Shown: positions 17,004 through 25,694 of the stretch, piece by piece
How positions within the stretch are numbered: the first letter of the stretch is position 1
Layout of the letters: each line of letters begins with the position of its first letter
Assembly: GCA_049697115.1 (NCBI GenBank)
Contig: JBAVVD010000073.1
Span: 1 to 64,000, forward strand
Direction: 5' to 3'
Source of the DNA: JBAVVD01 sp049697115
GTDB lineage: Bacteria > Acidobacteriota > Aminicenantia > Aminicenantales > UBA4085
DNA length: 64,000 bases
Notes under the pieces: generated by a model
The model's input: only the letters and a program-made list of their open reading frames with translations
What the model was told of the DNA's origin: nothing
Database searches by the model: none
Translations under genes and position numbers: made by a program

Positions 17004-19379
17004 ATGAAATTTAAAAACGCTTTAGCTGGGAAATCTGTTCTCTGGATCCTGATTTTGGCCGCTTTCATTCGCGTCTGGGGGATCAACTGGAGCCTTCCTT
17101 TTACCTTTCATGTCGATGAAAACTGGTTCGCCCAAAAGGCGGTCAATATCTATAAGGGCGACCTCAATCCGCACTTTTTTCACGTCCCCACGCTGCATAT
17201 GTACATGCTGGCCGGAATCTTGAGGGGGTATTATCTGGCCGGTAAGTTTTTCGGCAAATTCCACTCCCCGGCCGAATTCATGGAGAATTTGGCCCATGAC
17301 CAAACTGTGTTCTACACGCTCGGCCGCCTTCTCTCAGCGCTCCTGAGCCTGGGGACGATTTTACTGGTCTACCTGATCGGAATGAAAATGTACAATCGCA
17401 GGGCGGGTGCCCTGGCCGCGCTTTTTCTTATTTTCTCTCCCGAATACAACAAAGTTTCCCATGATATGGTTCCCGACGGCCCCATGCTTTTCTTTTTCAT
17501 GCTCGCTTTCTATTTCGTCTGGCAGGTGTATAAAAGCGGAAAAACCAAGTATTACATACTGGCTGGGCTTGTGGCCGGGCTTGGTTCGGCTGTCAAATAC
17601 GGCGGCCAGATGATTTTCATCCCTCTATTTCTGGCCCATGTCTTTTATATCCTGGAAAAGGGGCTGCCCAAAAAGGATATTTTTCTGAGCCCGAAGCTCG
17701 TCGGTTCCGCCTTTTTCTTTATACTGGGCTTTCTCGCCGGCTGCCCTTATGCCGTTCTGGATTTCCGGATATTCTGGAGAGACTTCAGATGGCAGTCCGA
17801 GCATCTTTACAAGCTCGGCCATTTCGGCTCTTCTTCCGCCCAGCCGGCCTGGCTCTTCTACATCCTCTACGGATTCCGCGAAAACATCGGGCTTATCTTC
17901 CAGTTCTTCGCTCTCGGCGGCCTGGTTTACGGCTTCGTCCGCCGCAGAAAAAGAGAGATGATTCTGTTCTCGCTGCCCTTGGTCCTTTTCTTCATCATCG
18001 GCACCTGGAAGACGCGGGCGACGAGATACTTTCTTCCCCTCGCGCCTTTTTTTATCCTCATCGCCTCCTCTTTCCTGGACAGGACTCTCTCTTATATTTC
18101 GCTCTGGGTGAAGCGGTGGAGCGGGAAAAATTCATTCCGGCTGAAAGGAGAAACTCTTCTTGCCTCAGCCGCGGTCCTTCTCGTAATCCTTCCTCAAGCT
18201 TTTCAAGTGGCGAGGTTCGATTACACCCTGACCCAGCCGGACACGCGGACGATTGCCAAAGACTGGATTCATCATTACATCCCTGCCCGCACCAAGATCG
18301 CCTTAGAAGAATACGGGCCTCCCATATCGCGTCAAAAATACAGGGTGCTTAACAGGATAACGCTGAGCGAGGTGGGCCTGGAATGGCTGTCCAGGAGAAA
18401 GGTTCGGCTGGCCGTCATCAGCGATATCATCTATGCGCGGTTCACCCGCTTCCCTGACGAGTTCCCGAAAGAAGCCAGATTTTACCGTTCTCTGGATCAA
18501 AACGCCGTGCTCGTGAAAACGATTAAGCCAAAATGGGACGAATACCTGCTGGACCTGCACAATCCCACTCTCAAGATTTATTTCCTGAGCAGCATGCCGA
18601 ATGCCGCCTTTCCAGGAAATTTCACGCGCTATGCCCAGAGCCTCTCCCTTGACAAAGCTCCGGATGGCGGATGGACTCTGAGTACCTCATTGTCCGCCGA
18701 CGGGCGTGTCGAGGCCGGAGAAAAAGTCAAAAATCCTTATGTCAGAGTCACGGACACAAACGGCAGGGAAATAGCCAGGATCATTGTTCATGAAGGAGAA
18801 ATGGACGCTCCGGACGGCTCCGTTTACGCCAAATCCGCAAAAATCCCCTCTTTACCCGCAGGCTCCAGAGTGTATATCGGCTATGAGTATGCCCTCTTTC
18901 CAAATCCCTTTGACTTCGAGCCGGAAAGTGTCTTTGCTAAAGAGTCGTTGGCTCTGGACAAGATTGAATCCAAAGCCCTCGAGAAAGGAAATATGCGCTG
19001 CGACTTTTATTACGCGGCCTTTCCCAACACGCACGGGGACAACTACTTCCAGTCGGTTTTTATAACCCGGAAAGCCGGCGCGGTCCTTCTTAAAAGCGCG
19101 GCCTTTGGTGGAGAGCTCCGCTGGGGAGAGGGCTATGTGCTCAACCCGTTTGTCCTTATTCAAGACAGAGACGGAAAAGAAATTAAAAAGATATTCTTAT
19201 ACAACGGGAAGGTCGGCTCAGTGGAAGCGCAAAGGAAAGGGCCGGTGGAAAAAACGTCCATTCTGCCGGCGCTTTCAGATGGATATAAAGTCTTTGTCGG
19301 TTACGACTATTATTTTGACAAGGAACACCCGGACCTGGCGGGCGGGCCGGAACTCATCGAAATCTCCCCTCGGCATTAA
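17004..19379 (+). CDS. GT-C (PMT/ArnT-like) glycosyltransferase with a duplicated C-terminal beta-module
   Basis: 791 residues. About eleven transmembrane helices lie within 10-400, with the hallmark acidic pair after the first helix (F-H-V-D-E-N-W, Asp38-Glu39) used to bind the polyprenyl-phosphate sugar donor. A periplasmic part follows. Residues about 556-640 and 697-791 are two copies of one module: 'VKNPYVRVTDTNGREIARI...GSRVYIGYEY' and 'VLNPFVLIQDRDGKEIKKI...GYKVFVGYDY'. I do not recognise this module as a named family. The acceptor is unknown. It has its own near-leaderless promoter and is followed by a 0.6-kb stretch without intact genes. Confidence 0.8.
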   Translation: MKFKNALAGKSVLWILILAAFIRVWGINWSLPFTFHVDENWFAQKAVNIYKGDLNPHFFHVPTLHMYMLAGILRGYYLAGKFFGKFHSPAEFMENLAHDQTVFYTLGRLLSALLSLGTILLVYLIGMKMYNRRAGALAALFLIFSPEYNKVSHDMVPDGPMLFFFMLAFYFVWQVYKSGKTKYYILAGLVAGLGSAVKYGGQMIFIPLFLAHVFYILEKGLPKKDIFLSPKLVGSAFFFILGFLAGCPYAVLDFRIFWRDFRWQSEHLYKLGHFGSSSAQPAWLFYILYGFRENIGLIFQFFALGGLVYGFVRRRKREMILFSLPLVLFFIIGTWKTRATRYFLPLAPFFILIASSFLDRTLSYISLWVKRWSGKNSFRLKGETLLASAAVLLVILPQAFQVARFDYTLTQPDTRTIAKDWIHHYIPARTKIALEEYGPPISRQKYRVLNRITLSEVGLEWLSRRKVRLAVISDIIYARFTRFPDEFPKEARFYRSLDQNAVLVKTIKPKWDEYLLDLHNPTLKIYFLSSMPNAAFPGNFTRYAQSLSLDKAPDGGWTLSTSLSADGRVEAGEKVKNPYVRVTDTNGREIARIIVHEGEMDAPDGSVYAKSAKIPSLPAGSRVYIGYEYALFPNPFDFEPESVFAKESLALDKIESKALEKGNMRCDFYYAAFPNTHGDNYFQSVFITRKAGAVLLKSAAFGGELRWGEGYVLNPFVLIQDRDGKEIKKIFLYNGKVGSVEAQRKGPVEKTSILPALSDGYKVFVGYDYYFDKEHPDLAGGPELIEISPRH

Positions 19380-19497
19380 AGCTATTCTTGATGTCAAGGA
19401 CGACGAACAGGGAGCGCGGCGATGCGATCTTGAAGCTTCTTGAGACACAAAAAGAGCCGGAAATCACCCAGAGCTTGCCGCCCGAGCAAAGAGAGAA

Positions 19498-19674
19498 TCA
19501 TGAAAAATACTCAGTGCCGGCCTCAGCGGCCATCAGAACTTCCTGATAGGCGATGCGCGCTGGAGGAGGTTTCGCTACCACAATGGTCAGGTTGAGGTGA
19601 TTGATGATGCGGAAGCAGACCTTGCCTTCCTTTTCATACTCGGCCAGGAAGCGCTCGGGCTTATCATCGGGTCT
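19498..19674 (-). pseudogene. Unidentified protein fragment (C-terminal remnant)
   Basis: Read on the minus strand, 58 codons encode a plausible protein tail (for example 'EKEGKVCFRIINHLNLTIVV', then 'IAYQEVLMAAEAGTEYFS' and a stop). An in-frame TGA at 19675-19677 precedes it, and further upstream a different frame is open. I cannot name the family. The complementary plus-strand frame (GTG at 19597) is less protein-like. Confidence 0.3.
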
Positions 19675-19824
19675 TCAGGGTTGCCGGACAATCGTCGATC
19701 TGGAATAATAGGAATTTCCTTTTGCGCTGCGCCGGCTGAACGAGCATTCACGCGCCGATTTTACCTCGCCCGTCGTCAAGGATGATAAATTGTGACATGA
19801 GGGGATGTCAAGTTAAGTTCGTCA

Positions 19825-19854
19825 TTGACATCTTTTTGAATTATGATTTATAGT
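19825..19854 (+). promoter_or_regulatory. Promoter-like sequence, distal
   Basis: TTGACA (19825-19830), 18-bp spacer, TATAGT (19849-19854), about 140 bp upstream of the propeller gene at 19994. Confidence 0.5.
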
Positions 19855-19937
19855 TCTTCGCGATGGTCGGAGGAGCAAATAGATACAAAGAGGCTCACTC
19901 GGCAAGCTCAGCAGAAAATGAAATCAACCAATTGCAA

Positions 19938-19967
19938 TTGACATGAGCTTCAAAATTATTCTTTAAT
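19938..19967 (+). promoter_or_regulatory. Promoter-like sequence, proximal
   Basis: TTGACA (19938-19943), 18-bp spacer, TTTAAT (19962-19967). A strong GGAGG ribosome site at 19981-19985 follows before ATG 19994. Confidence 0.55.
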
Positions 19968-19993
19968 CATCAAAATCAAAGGAGGCAAAGTTC

Positions 19994-21832
19994 ATGAAGA
20001 AATGTGCTTTTTTTCTCATCATCATTATGAGTCTTTTTTCATCTGTCTCCCTTATCGCCCAGGAGGTCACTGAACGATTCAAACAGGGAACTTACATTGA
20101 AGCCGCGGCTCTGATCCGGACTGGACCGCATGCCGGGAAAGTTGCTGTAGTTGACGGCTGGGGTATCTATCTTTACGATATCAACACAGGCGCCTACGAG
20201 AAGCTCTTTTCGTGCACCGGCATCGGGTTGTCCCTTACCCCCAGAGGCATATGCGCCATCAGCCAGGGAGAGTTCGCTGGAAACTTCCTTCTCGATGACC
20301 AGAACAACAAGAATACACTATTCATGGTCAACGACGCAGGAGAGCTGGTCACCACAGTGAATGCTGCTGATTTCGAGTGGACAGCCCACTGCGAAGCCAT
20401 CACAGAAATCACAGGAGGCCCCTACCAAGGAAAATTCGCTATGCTTGGCTTCCTGACGCTGACAGCGCCCATCGCCCATCATATCTTCATCTTCCGGATT
20501 GAGAGGGATGGAGGAGCGGTCAAAGCTTTTCTTGAGAAAGACATTGTCTATTCCCAGAATTTCTATGGTGTCGCGGCAGGCCTCTGTTATCTCGATGAGA
20601 CCTATCCAGACCCGACATTAAGAAACTGTTTCGTCACGTCCCGCTTGGGTCAAAAGACTTTGTTTGTCATCGACATGTCGGGAGCGATCAAAAAAACGAT
20701 CTCTGGCAATTGCAATGTCCAGGTCGAAGGCCTGGGTTATCTCAATTCTGGCCTCTACCAGGGAAACTTTCTGTTCGCCGACCGCTGGTCAGAGGAAAAT
20801 TGCATCAGGGACCTGGACGGCACCGTAATCGTGCCTATAGACCTCCAGGTCGGCCTTAACTTGCACCAGCCCAGGAACATCGCCTGGCTTGAAGACCGCG
20901 GCCAATTCCTGGAGGCCTCCTATTATTACAATTCCTCCCCTCCAACATTCAATGGCCTGTATGCGATTACACGCCTGGGAGCCCAGAATTGGAGGAAAGA
21001 TATGCAGCTCTCTTATACTCAGATTCTCACCATCCTGGAAGTGACAGCCATGACGCCCCGCGGCACTCATTTCCTCCTCGGCTATGACCGCGTCAACAAT
21101 CAAAATGTCTATCGAGTTCACGCCCTGGATGTCAACTACAGCCTCGTGACCAGCTACACAATCCCTCAACAGTATGTCTCGGTACCTCTCCGCAGCATCA
21201 ACTACATCCCCGCCACGGACACGGCCAGCGACTGCATTCTGATCGCCGCAACCAGCACGACGGTCCGACAGATCTTATTTTTCGACCCCACCTTTAGTTC
21301 GGCCCCGCAAGTCGTGGACGTCTCTTCTAAAATCAGCTTTATCTATGGGATCTGCTACGACGCCGCCAACGAGCGCTATTACGTCTCAGATGGTCGGAAT
21401 CTTAAGGTCTTCGATACATCTTGGAATGAAATCGCCGCTTTCGACTTATCCTCTTTTTTCCCCCGCCTCGCCGGCAATCTCACAAAAGTAACATCCGGAG
21501 ACCTGAAGAGCAACCTCGCTATCTGCAACTATGATGACAATGAAATCGTCTTCCTCAACGCCGAATATGCCATCGCCATCAAGCAGATCGAAAAGCTCAT
21601 CCAAAGTGTTGAGGCCAGCGGAATCAACTCCGGTATCATGAACAGCCTTATTCAGAAGCTCGAAGGCGCTATCGACGCTGTAGAAAAGAAGAACATCAAG
21701 ACGGCGATTAACAAGGTCGAATCATTCCAGAACGAAGTCCAGGCGCAGAGCGGGAAGAAGATCCCTGCTGATACGGCCAGTGATTGGCTTGAGCAGGCGA
21801 CATTGGTCATCAAGGGATTAAACAATATTTAA
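19994..21832 (+). CDS. Secreted beta-propeller-like protein with helical C-terminal tail
   Basis: 612 residues with a signal peptide cleaved near S-L-I-A-Q-E. Residues about 30-520 show repeated 'G.Y.GKVAVVDGWGIYLYD', 'YQGNFLFADRW' and 'YQGKFAMLGF' type segments, typical of SdiA-regulated/NHL-like or esterase-like propellers. The last 80 residues are a charged helix ('IKQIEKLIQSVEASGINSG', 'KNIKTAINKVESFQNEVQ') like the helical tails following propellers in some secreted proteins. It has a textbook AAAGGAGG site, unlike most genes in this window. It is flanked by gene fragments on both sides, so horizontal arrival is likely. No catalytic motif recognised. Confidence 0.65.
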   Translation: MKKCAFFLIIIMSLFSSVSLIAQEVTERFKQGTYIEAAALIRTGPHAGKVAVVDGWGIYLYDINTGAYEKLFSCTGIGLSLTPRGICAISQGEFAGNFLLDDQNNKNTLFMVNDAGELVTTVNAADFEWTAHCEAITEITGGPYQGKFAMLGFLTLTAPIAHHIFIFRIERDGGAVKAFLEKDIVYSQNFYGVAAGLCYLDETYPDPTLRNCFVTSRLGQKTLFVIDMSGAIKKTISGNCNVQVEGLGYLNSGLYQGNFLFADRWSEENCIRDLDGTVIVPIDLQVGLNLHQPRNIAWLEDRGQFLEASYYYNSSPPTFNGLYAITRLGAQNWRKDMQLSYTQILTILEVTAMTPRGTHFLLGYDRVNNQNVYRVHALDVNYSLVTSYTIPQQYVSVPLRSINYIPATDTASDCILIAATSTTVRQILFFDPTFSSAPQVVDVSSKISFIYGICYDAANERYYVSDGRNLKVFDTSWNEIAAFDLSSFFPRLAGNLTKVTSGDLKSNLAICNYDDNEIVFLNAEYAIAIKQIEKLIQSVEASGINSGIMNSLIQKLEGAIDAVEKKNIKTAINKVESFQNEVQAQSGKKIPADTASDWLEQATLVIKGLNNI

Positions 21833-21854
21833 AGCGGCGAACTTTTCTGCTTGT

Positions 21855-22203
21855 TCACAGAAGAGGCAAAGCTTGGGGAGCTGGGCTTAGAGCATGCCGC
21901 TGAGTACGTGAAATTCGCTTCATTCTATTTAAAGGGATAATCTCCTTTTCATCGAGGGAGAGGCGTTCCAGGGAAAGGAGCGCGCGGATCATGTACTTTC
22001 CCACCTGCTCGGTCTCGATGCTAGTCTTGGCCCTCACCTTGCTATGGGCCGAAAAACAGGTGTGTCGCCAGGAGAGAATCCACTCGCCCCATTCCTCAAT
22101 CCGCTTGGCATGACCCGATGGGCAGAATCCCCGGGTGAGGCAGGAAAACATCAGGAGTCGCTCCGGGCCACAGGCCGGACAGATTCGTGAAAAGCTTAAA
22201 CTC
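21855..22203 (-). pseudogene. IS91-type transposase remnant with internal deletion
   Basis: The minus-strand frame begins after an in-frame TAA and reads 'RICPACGPERLLMFSC' then 'LTRGFCPSGHAKRIEEWGEW', the Zn-binding N-terminal domain typical of IS91-family transposases; a usual Cys is lost (C-P-S-G instead of C-P-S-C). It then jumps directly to 'VGKYMIRALLSLERLSLDEKE', which resembles a region near the C-terminus of the same family. The catalytic HUH/Y2 middle is therefore deleted, and the remaining C-terminus is abnormal. No ends or origin-like hairpins of an intact IS91 element were recognised. Confidence 0.7.
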
Positions 22204-22228
22204 TCTATTTAATGAAGAAGCTCCCATG

Positions 22229-22257
22229 TTGCCTCTGGCTAGAATGCATGTTATGCT
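22229..22257 (+). promoter_or_regulatory. Promoter-like sequence for the methyltransferase gene
   Basis: TTGCCT (22229-22234), 17-bp spacer, TATGCT (22252-22257), about 70 bp before ATG 22326. Confidence 0.45.
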
Positions 22258-22325
22258 ATGGCAGTTTAGAGCGGACTAGAGCACTTCTAAGGGCTTTTCA
22301 ATCTGAAAGAGGCAAAGAGTCACCA

Positions 22326-23324
22326 ATGAAAAGAGACTTACTGAAATATATTGTCTGTCCCGGGTGCAGGACACCTATGAAACTCTCCAGTGTCGAGAAG
22401 ACAGAAGGCGCAGAGATTTTAGAAAGTTCTCTCAGCTGCCCATCCTGCGGCATTTCCTTTCCCGTTCGCAGAGGCGTTCCCCGCCTCCTGATTCGGAGTG
22501 ATCTCCACCTGCAGGAGGAAACGAAGAAAAATTTTGCTTTCTCCTGGGAAAAATTTTCCGAGATCTATGATGATCCGAAGGACTTCCTGGACTGGATCTA
22601 TCCCAAGACAAGAGACTTCTTTAAGGGGAAGATCGTTCTCGACGCCGGCTGCGGCTCCGGAAAGCATGCCGTCTTTGCCTCCGAGTTTGGCGCCAAAGAG
22701 GTCATTGCCTTTGATTTGAGCCCCTCAGTGGATGTGGCTTTCAAGCACTCCAGGTCAAGGGATAATGTCCATGTGATCCAGGCCGATATATACAACCTGC
22801 CGCTCAGAGAGGATTGCGATTTTATCTACTGCATTGGCGTCCTCCAGCATCTTCCGGACACAGAACAAGGGTTTCTGAAACTGAGGCGGCACCTTAAACC
22901 GGCCGGCTGGATATCCGTCTGGGTCTACGGCTATGAGGGGACAGGATTTATCCGTCAATTTATCGACCCAATAAGGAGAGCGGTAACAACACGCCTCCCT
23001 CTCATGCTGACTTTTTCCTTAAGCTTCCTTCTGACCGCAGTTTTCTATTTTCTGGCCAAAGTCATTTATGGTCCTCTGGCAAAGTTCAAGCGGACGAAAG
23101 TTCTTTCTAAAAAGCTGCCTCTGGGAGACTATATTTCTTATGTCAGTCAATTCAACTTCTCCTATCTCTTCAACGTTGTTTTCGACCAGCTCATCGCCCC
23201 CATCACCCAGTATTTCCGGCAGGAGGAAGTTCGAAGCTGGTTCAAAAAGGCGGACCTGGAAAAAATCCGCCTCTTCCGCCGGAACAACATGAGCTGGCGG
23301 GCCACAGGACAGAATCCGGATTGA
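22326..23324 (+). CDS. SAM-dependent methyltransferase with Trm112-like zinc ribbon
   Basis: 332 residues from ATG 22326, chosen because the conserved N-terminus (M-K-R-D-L-L-K-Y-I-V-C-P-G-C) starts there. Residues 1-60 form a Trm112-like zinc ribbon with CPxC pairs (C-P-G-C and C-P-S-C). A class I methyltransferase follows: motif I V-L-D-A-G-C-G-S-G-K, then 'EVIAFDLSPS', 'HVIQADIYNLPL' and 'CIGVLQHLPD'. The C-terminal third has two hydrophobic stretches ('LMLTFSLSFLLTAVFYFLA'), so membrane association is likely. Such enzymes in glycan loci often methylate sugars or lipid-linked intermediates; the substrate is unknown. Confidence 0.82.
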   Translation: MKRDLLKYIVCPGCRTPMKLSSVEKTEGAEILESSLSCPSCGISFPVRRGVPRLLIRSDLHLQEETKKNFAFSWEKFSEIYDDPKDFLDWIYPKTRDFFKGKIVLDAGCGSGKHAVFASEFGAKEVIAFDLSPSVDVAFKHSRSRDNVHVIQADIYNLPLREDCDFIYCIGVLQHLPDTEQGFLKLRRHLKPAGWISVWVYGYEGTGFIRQFIDPIRRAVTTRLPLMLTFSLSFLLTAVFYFLAKVIYGPLAKFKRTKVLSKKLPLGDYISYVSQFNFSYLFNVVFDQLIAPITQYFRQEEVRSWFKKADLEKIRLFRRNNMSWRATGQNPD

Positions 23325-23359
23325 CGTGTTAACTGAGTTCTCTGAATCGGGTGGGATGT

Positions 23360-25483
23360 CTATTCTTTAGCGGGGACAAGGTCAATGGAATCCAGCCAGA
23401 TACTCGATTTTCCCCTGTAGACAAGTTTCAGATGCAGCTCATTTTCCCGGGGAAGGAAGAAGCTGAAAGTCAGATCCTGGAATTGGCCGGCCGCAGAGAA
23501 ATCCTTGGCTGAAACCCAGCAGGAGCGAAGCTCAATCTGATCCCTGGAGGACAGAAGAGACATGCCGAGAATACGCTCCTGGGAAAGGATGGATTCTCCG
23601 GCTTCGATTTTGGCCCTAAGGACTAGCTTATAAGGACCGGGTCCGTAGACACCTCGAAGTTTGTATGATGCCCCGAGGTTCCTGTCTCTTTTTTTGTCCA
23701 GAAAAAGGGCGCATTTTTTGGAAGCGTCTTCGGGATAGACAATTTGCCCGATGGAGGCCGGAAGCCACTCGGCTTCCAGGAGGTGGCTGGACGTTTTCAG
23801 CTCCTGGTCTTTGTCATGCCAGAGGTAGACTTCCGACATCCCGTCTTTCCCGCGGAAAACCCGTTTATCCTCGTTTTCCTGGATGAAAGCGGCGATCTCC
23901 TGGCTGATATGATCTCGCCTCTGGATGGAAGGGGAAGTGATGAGCCAGACTCTTCTTCCGGTATTTTCCTGGATAATCCTTTTCAAACTCTCCAGGTTGC
24001 TGAGCCATCGCGATCCGACATAGAAATCTTTCCAGCCCTCGGAAGTCATTTCCCAGGCGTCCCATGTCCCCGGCCCTCCGGACCAGAGCCAGTAGTCCAC
24101 ACGGCCGGCATAGATATACTGGAAAACCGTATGCATGGCCACTACGAGGTCGTTCTCCTGAAGGAAGTTCCGGACATATAATCCCACGCCTCTGTGGTCG
24201 TAGTGTTCAAACCGGCCCGACCGGGTGATGACATCGGTCGTAATCCTGTCTCCGTACTTCCTGTTGATGACGGACCTGACTTTGCCGAGACCGGCCTGGT
24301 CGGTAAAGGCGAACAGGCCGGCTGCCAGGAGGCCCAGAGAAAGGAATGAGGCCACTTTTTCCTTTGTTTTTCCGGAAGCAAAGGGAGAGGTCATAAGATG
24401 GGAAAGGATGCCGGCGGTTCTCCAGAGTGCTATCAGATACAAAAGGATAAGGACGGGCCTCAGCTGAAAGAGATAGCGGGGCTGGATGTGCGTCCGGAAA
24501 AATCCAAAAAAAAGGAGGGGAAAGAGAAGACAAAGAGTCAGAAAATACCATTTCTGAAGATAGGAGTCATCCGCCGGAGATTTCTTTTTCTGGCCGGCCA
24601 TTTCTCCCAGAAGCAGGAAAACGCCGAGGAAGATGAGGGGCCCCATGCGGGGGAATGATTTCAGGATTTCTTTGAAAAATTCAAGGGAGAAGCTTGTGAA
24701 GAAATAATGGAGGAATCCGCCCAACGATGTCACGGACTTCTCGTAAACATAACCGACTTTCCAGAAGAACGCTTCGTGGACCTGGACAAGGACATAAGCC
24801 AGGGTGACGAGGGAGAAGGATAGAATCACATCCTTTTTCAAGAATCTCCGGACGCCCTTGACCAGGAATAGGGCCGGGAAACAGAACCACAGCCCCATGG
24901 CCAGTTGATGAACGTGGGGGGCGAGGACAAACAGCATGATCGTCAGCAAGCGGTATTTTCTCCGGTCTTCCAGAAAGCCTTTGAAGAAAAAATACAGGCC
25001 GGTGATGTAGACCAGCTGAAGAGGAGCGAAATAGAGAACCAACCGAGCGTATTCGGTCTCCCAGGTCGAGAAGGCAATGATTATCACGACCAGAAAAGCC
25101 AGCCCCCTGGAAAGGAATTTCCTGCCAAGAAGATAAAGCACGGGAATGGTGGCGACGCTGACCAGCACGCTGAAAAGACGGAGGTGGACTTCATTCAGGC
25201 CAATCGGCAGAGAAAAAGCAGCCAGAAGATAGGCATATAGAATCCCTTTGAAGAGGATGTGTCCGGAAGGATAGAGGGGATAGCCCAGTTCCAGTATTTT
25301 TTGGGCGGCCAGATAGTAAAATCCCTCATCCATCCACAGGGAGAGATTTCCCAGGTTTTTAAGCCGCAGAAGAAGGCAGAGCAGGCAGCTTCCTGCGAGG
25401 AAGAGAACGCTCAAATAAAGTATTAACTTTTTCTTTTTTCCGGCTTCTTCAGGAGTTTGAACTTTGATCAAGAAATTGTCCAT
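23360..25483 (-). CDS. GT-C (PMT-like) membrane glycosyltransferase
   Basis: 707 residues from ATG 25483; the TTG 13 codons upstream is less likely. The first helix is followed by N-L-G-N-L-S-L-W-M-D-E-G-F-Y-Y, the GT-C donor-binding acidic motif (Asp52-Glu53). About eleven to twelve helices extend to residue 430, with a soluble outer part to the end. The C-terminal 120 residues look like a beta-sandwich ('GPYKLVLRAKIEAGESILSQ', 'NELHLKLVYRGKSSIWLDSI') resembling carbohydrate-binding modules. Transcribed convergently with the methyltransferase, 35 bp away. Acceptor unknown. Confidence 0.8.
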   Translation of the reverse strand: MDNFLIKVQTPEEAGKKKKLILYLSVLFLAGSCLLCLLLRLKNLGNLSLWMDEGFYYLAAQKILELGYPLYPSGHILFKGILYAYLLAAFSLPIGLNEVHLRLFSVLVSVATIPVLYLLGRKFLSRGLAFLVVIIIAFSTWETEYARLVLYFAPLQLVYITGLYFFFKGFLEDRRKYRLLTIMLFVLAPHVHQLAMGLWFCFPALFLVKGVRRFLKKDVILSFSLVTLAYVLVQVHEAFFWKVGYVYEKSVTSLGGFLHYFFTSFSLEFFKEILKSFPRMGPLIFLGVFLLLGEMAGQKKKSPADDSYLQKWYFLTLCLLFPLLFFGFFRTHIQPRYLFQLRPVLILLYLIALWRTAGILSHLMTSPFASGKTKEKVASFLSLGLLAAGLFAFTDQAGLGKVRSVINRKYGDRITTDVITRSGRFEHYDHRGVGLYVRNFLQENDLVVAMHTVFQYIYAGRVDYWLWSGGPGTWDAWEMTSEGWKDFYVGSRWLSNLESLKRIIQENTGRRVWLITSPSIQRRDHISQEIAAFIQENEDKRVFRGKDGMSEVYLWHDKDQELKTSSHLLEAEWLPASIGQIVYPEDASKKCALFLDKKRDRNLGASYKLRGVYGPGPYKLVLRAKIEAGESILSQERILGMSLLSSRDQIELRSCWVSAKDFSAAGQFQDLTFSFFLPRENELHLKLVYRGKSSIWLDSIDLVPAKE

Positions 25484-25694
25484 GCCTCGCAAAACTATAT
25501 CGCCGGCTGTGAAGGATGTCAAGAAATGGACAGAATGGACAGAATAGAAAAAATGCGGCAGTGGAATAGGACTTCGGCCAAAGAATCCGAGGAGTCATTT
25601 CTTTTTCCGCATCCTCTGGAACCATGTCTTGTTGAGCTTGGAATCGATACCTCCAAATTCAAAAATGACATCTCCGGCTGCTATTGTCTCAATA

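Larger units (their letters stand above)
19380..19993. other. 614-bp region with no intact gene
   Basis: It contains a broken minus-strand frame (19498-19674, described separately) and two plus-strand promoter-like sequences serving the gene at 19994. Both strands of 19504-19785 stay open in complementary registers, a sign of decayed coding DNA with no recoverable function. Confidence 0.5.
21833..22325. other. 493-bp region holding a transposase remnant and a promoter
   Basis: No intact gene. The minus strand carries an IS91-type transposase fragment (21855-22203). The plus strand carries a promoter-like sequence at 22229-22257 for the methyltransferase gene. Confidence 0.6.
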
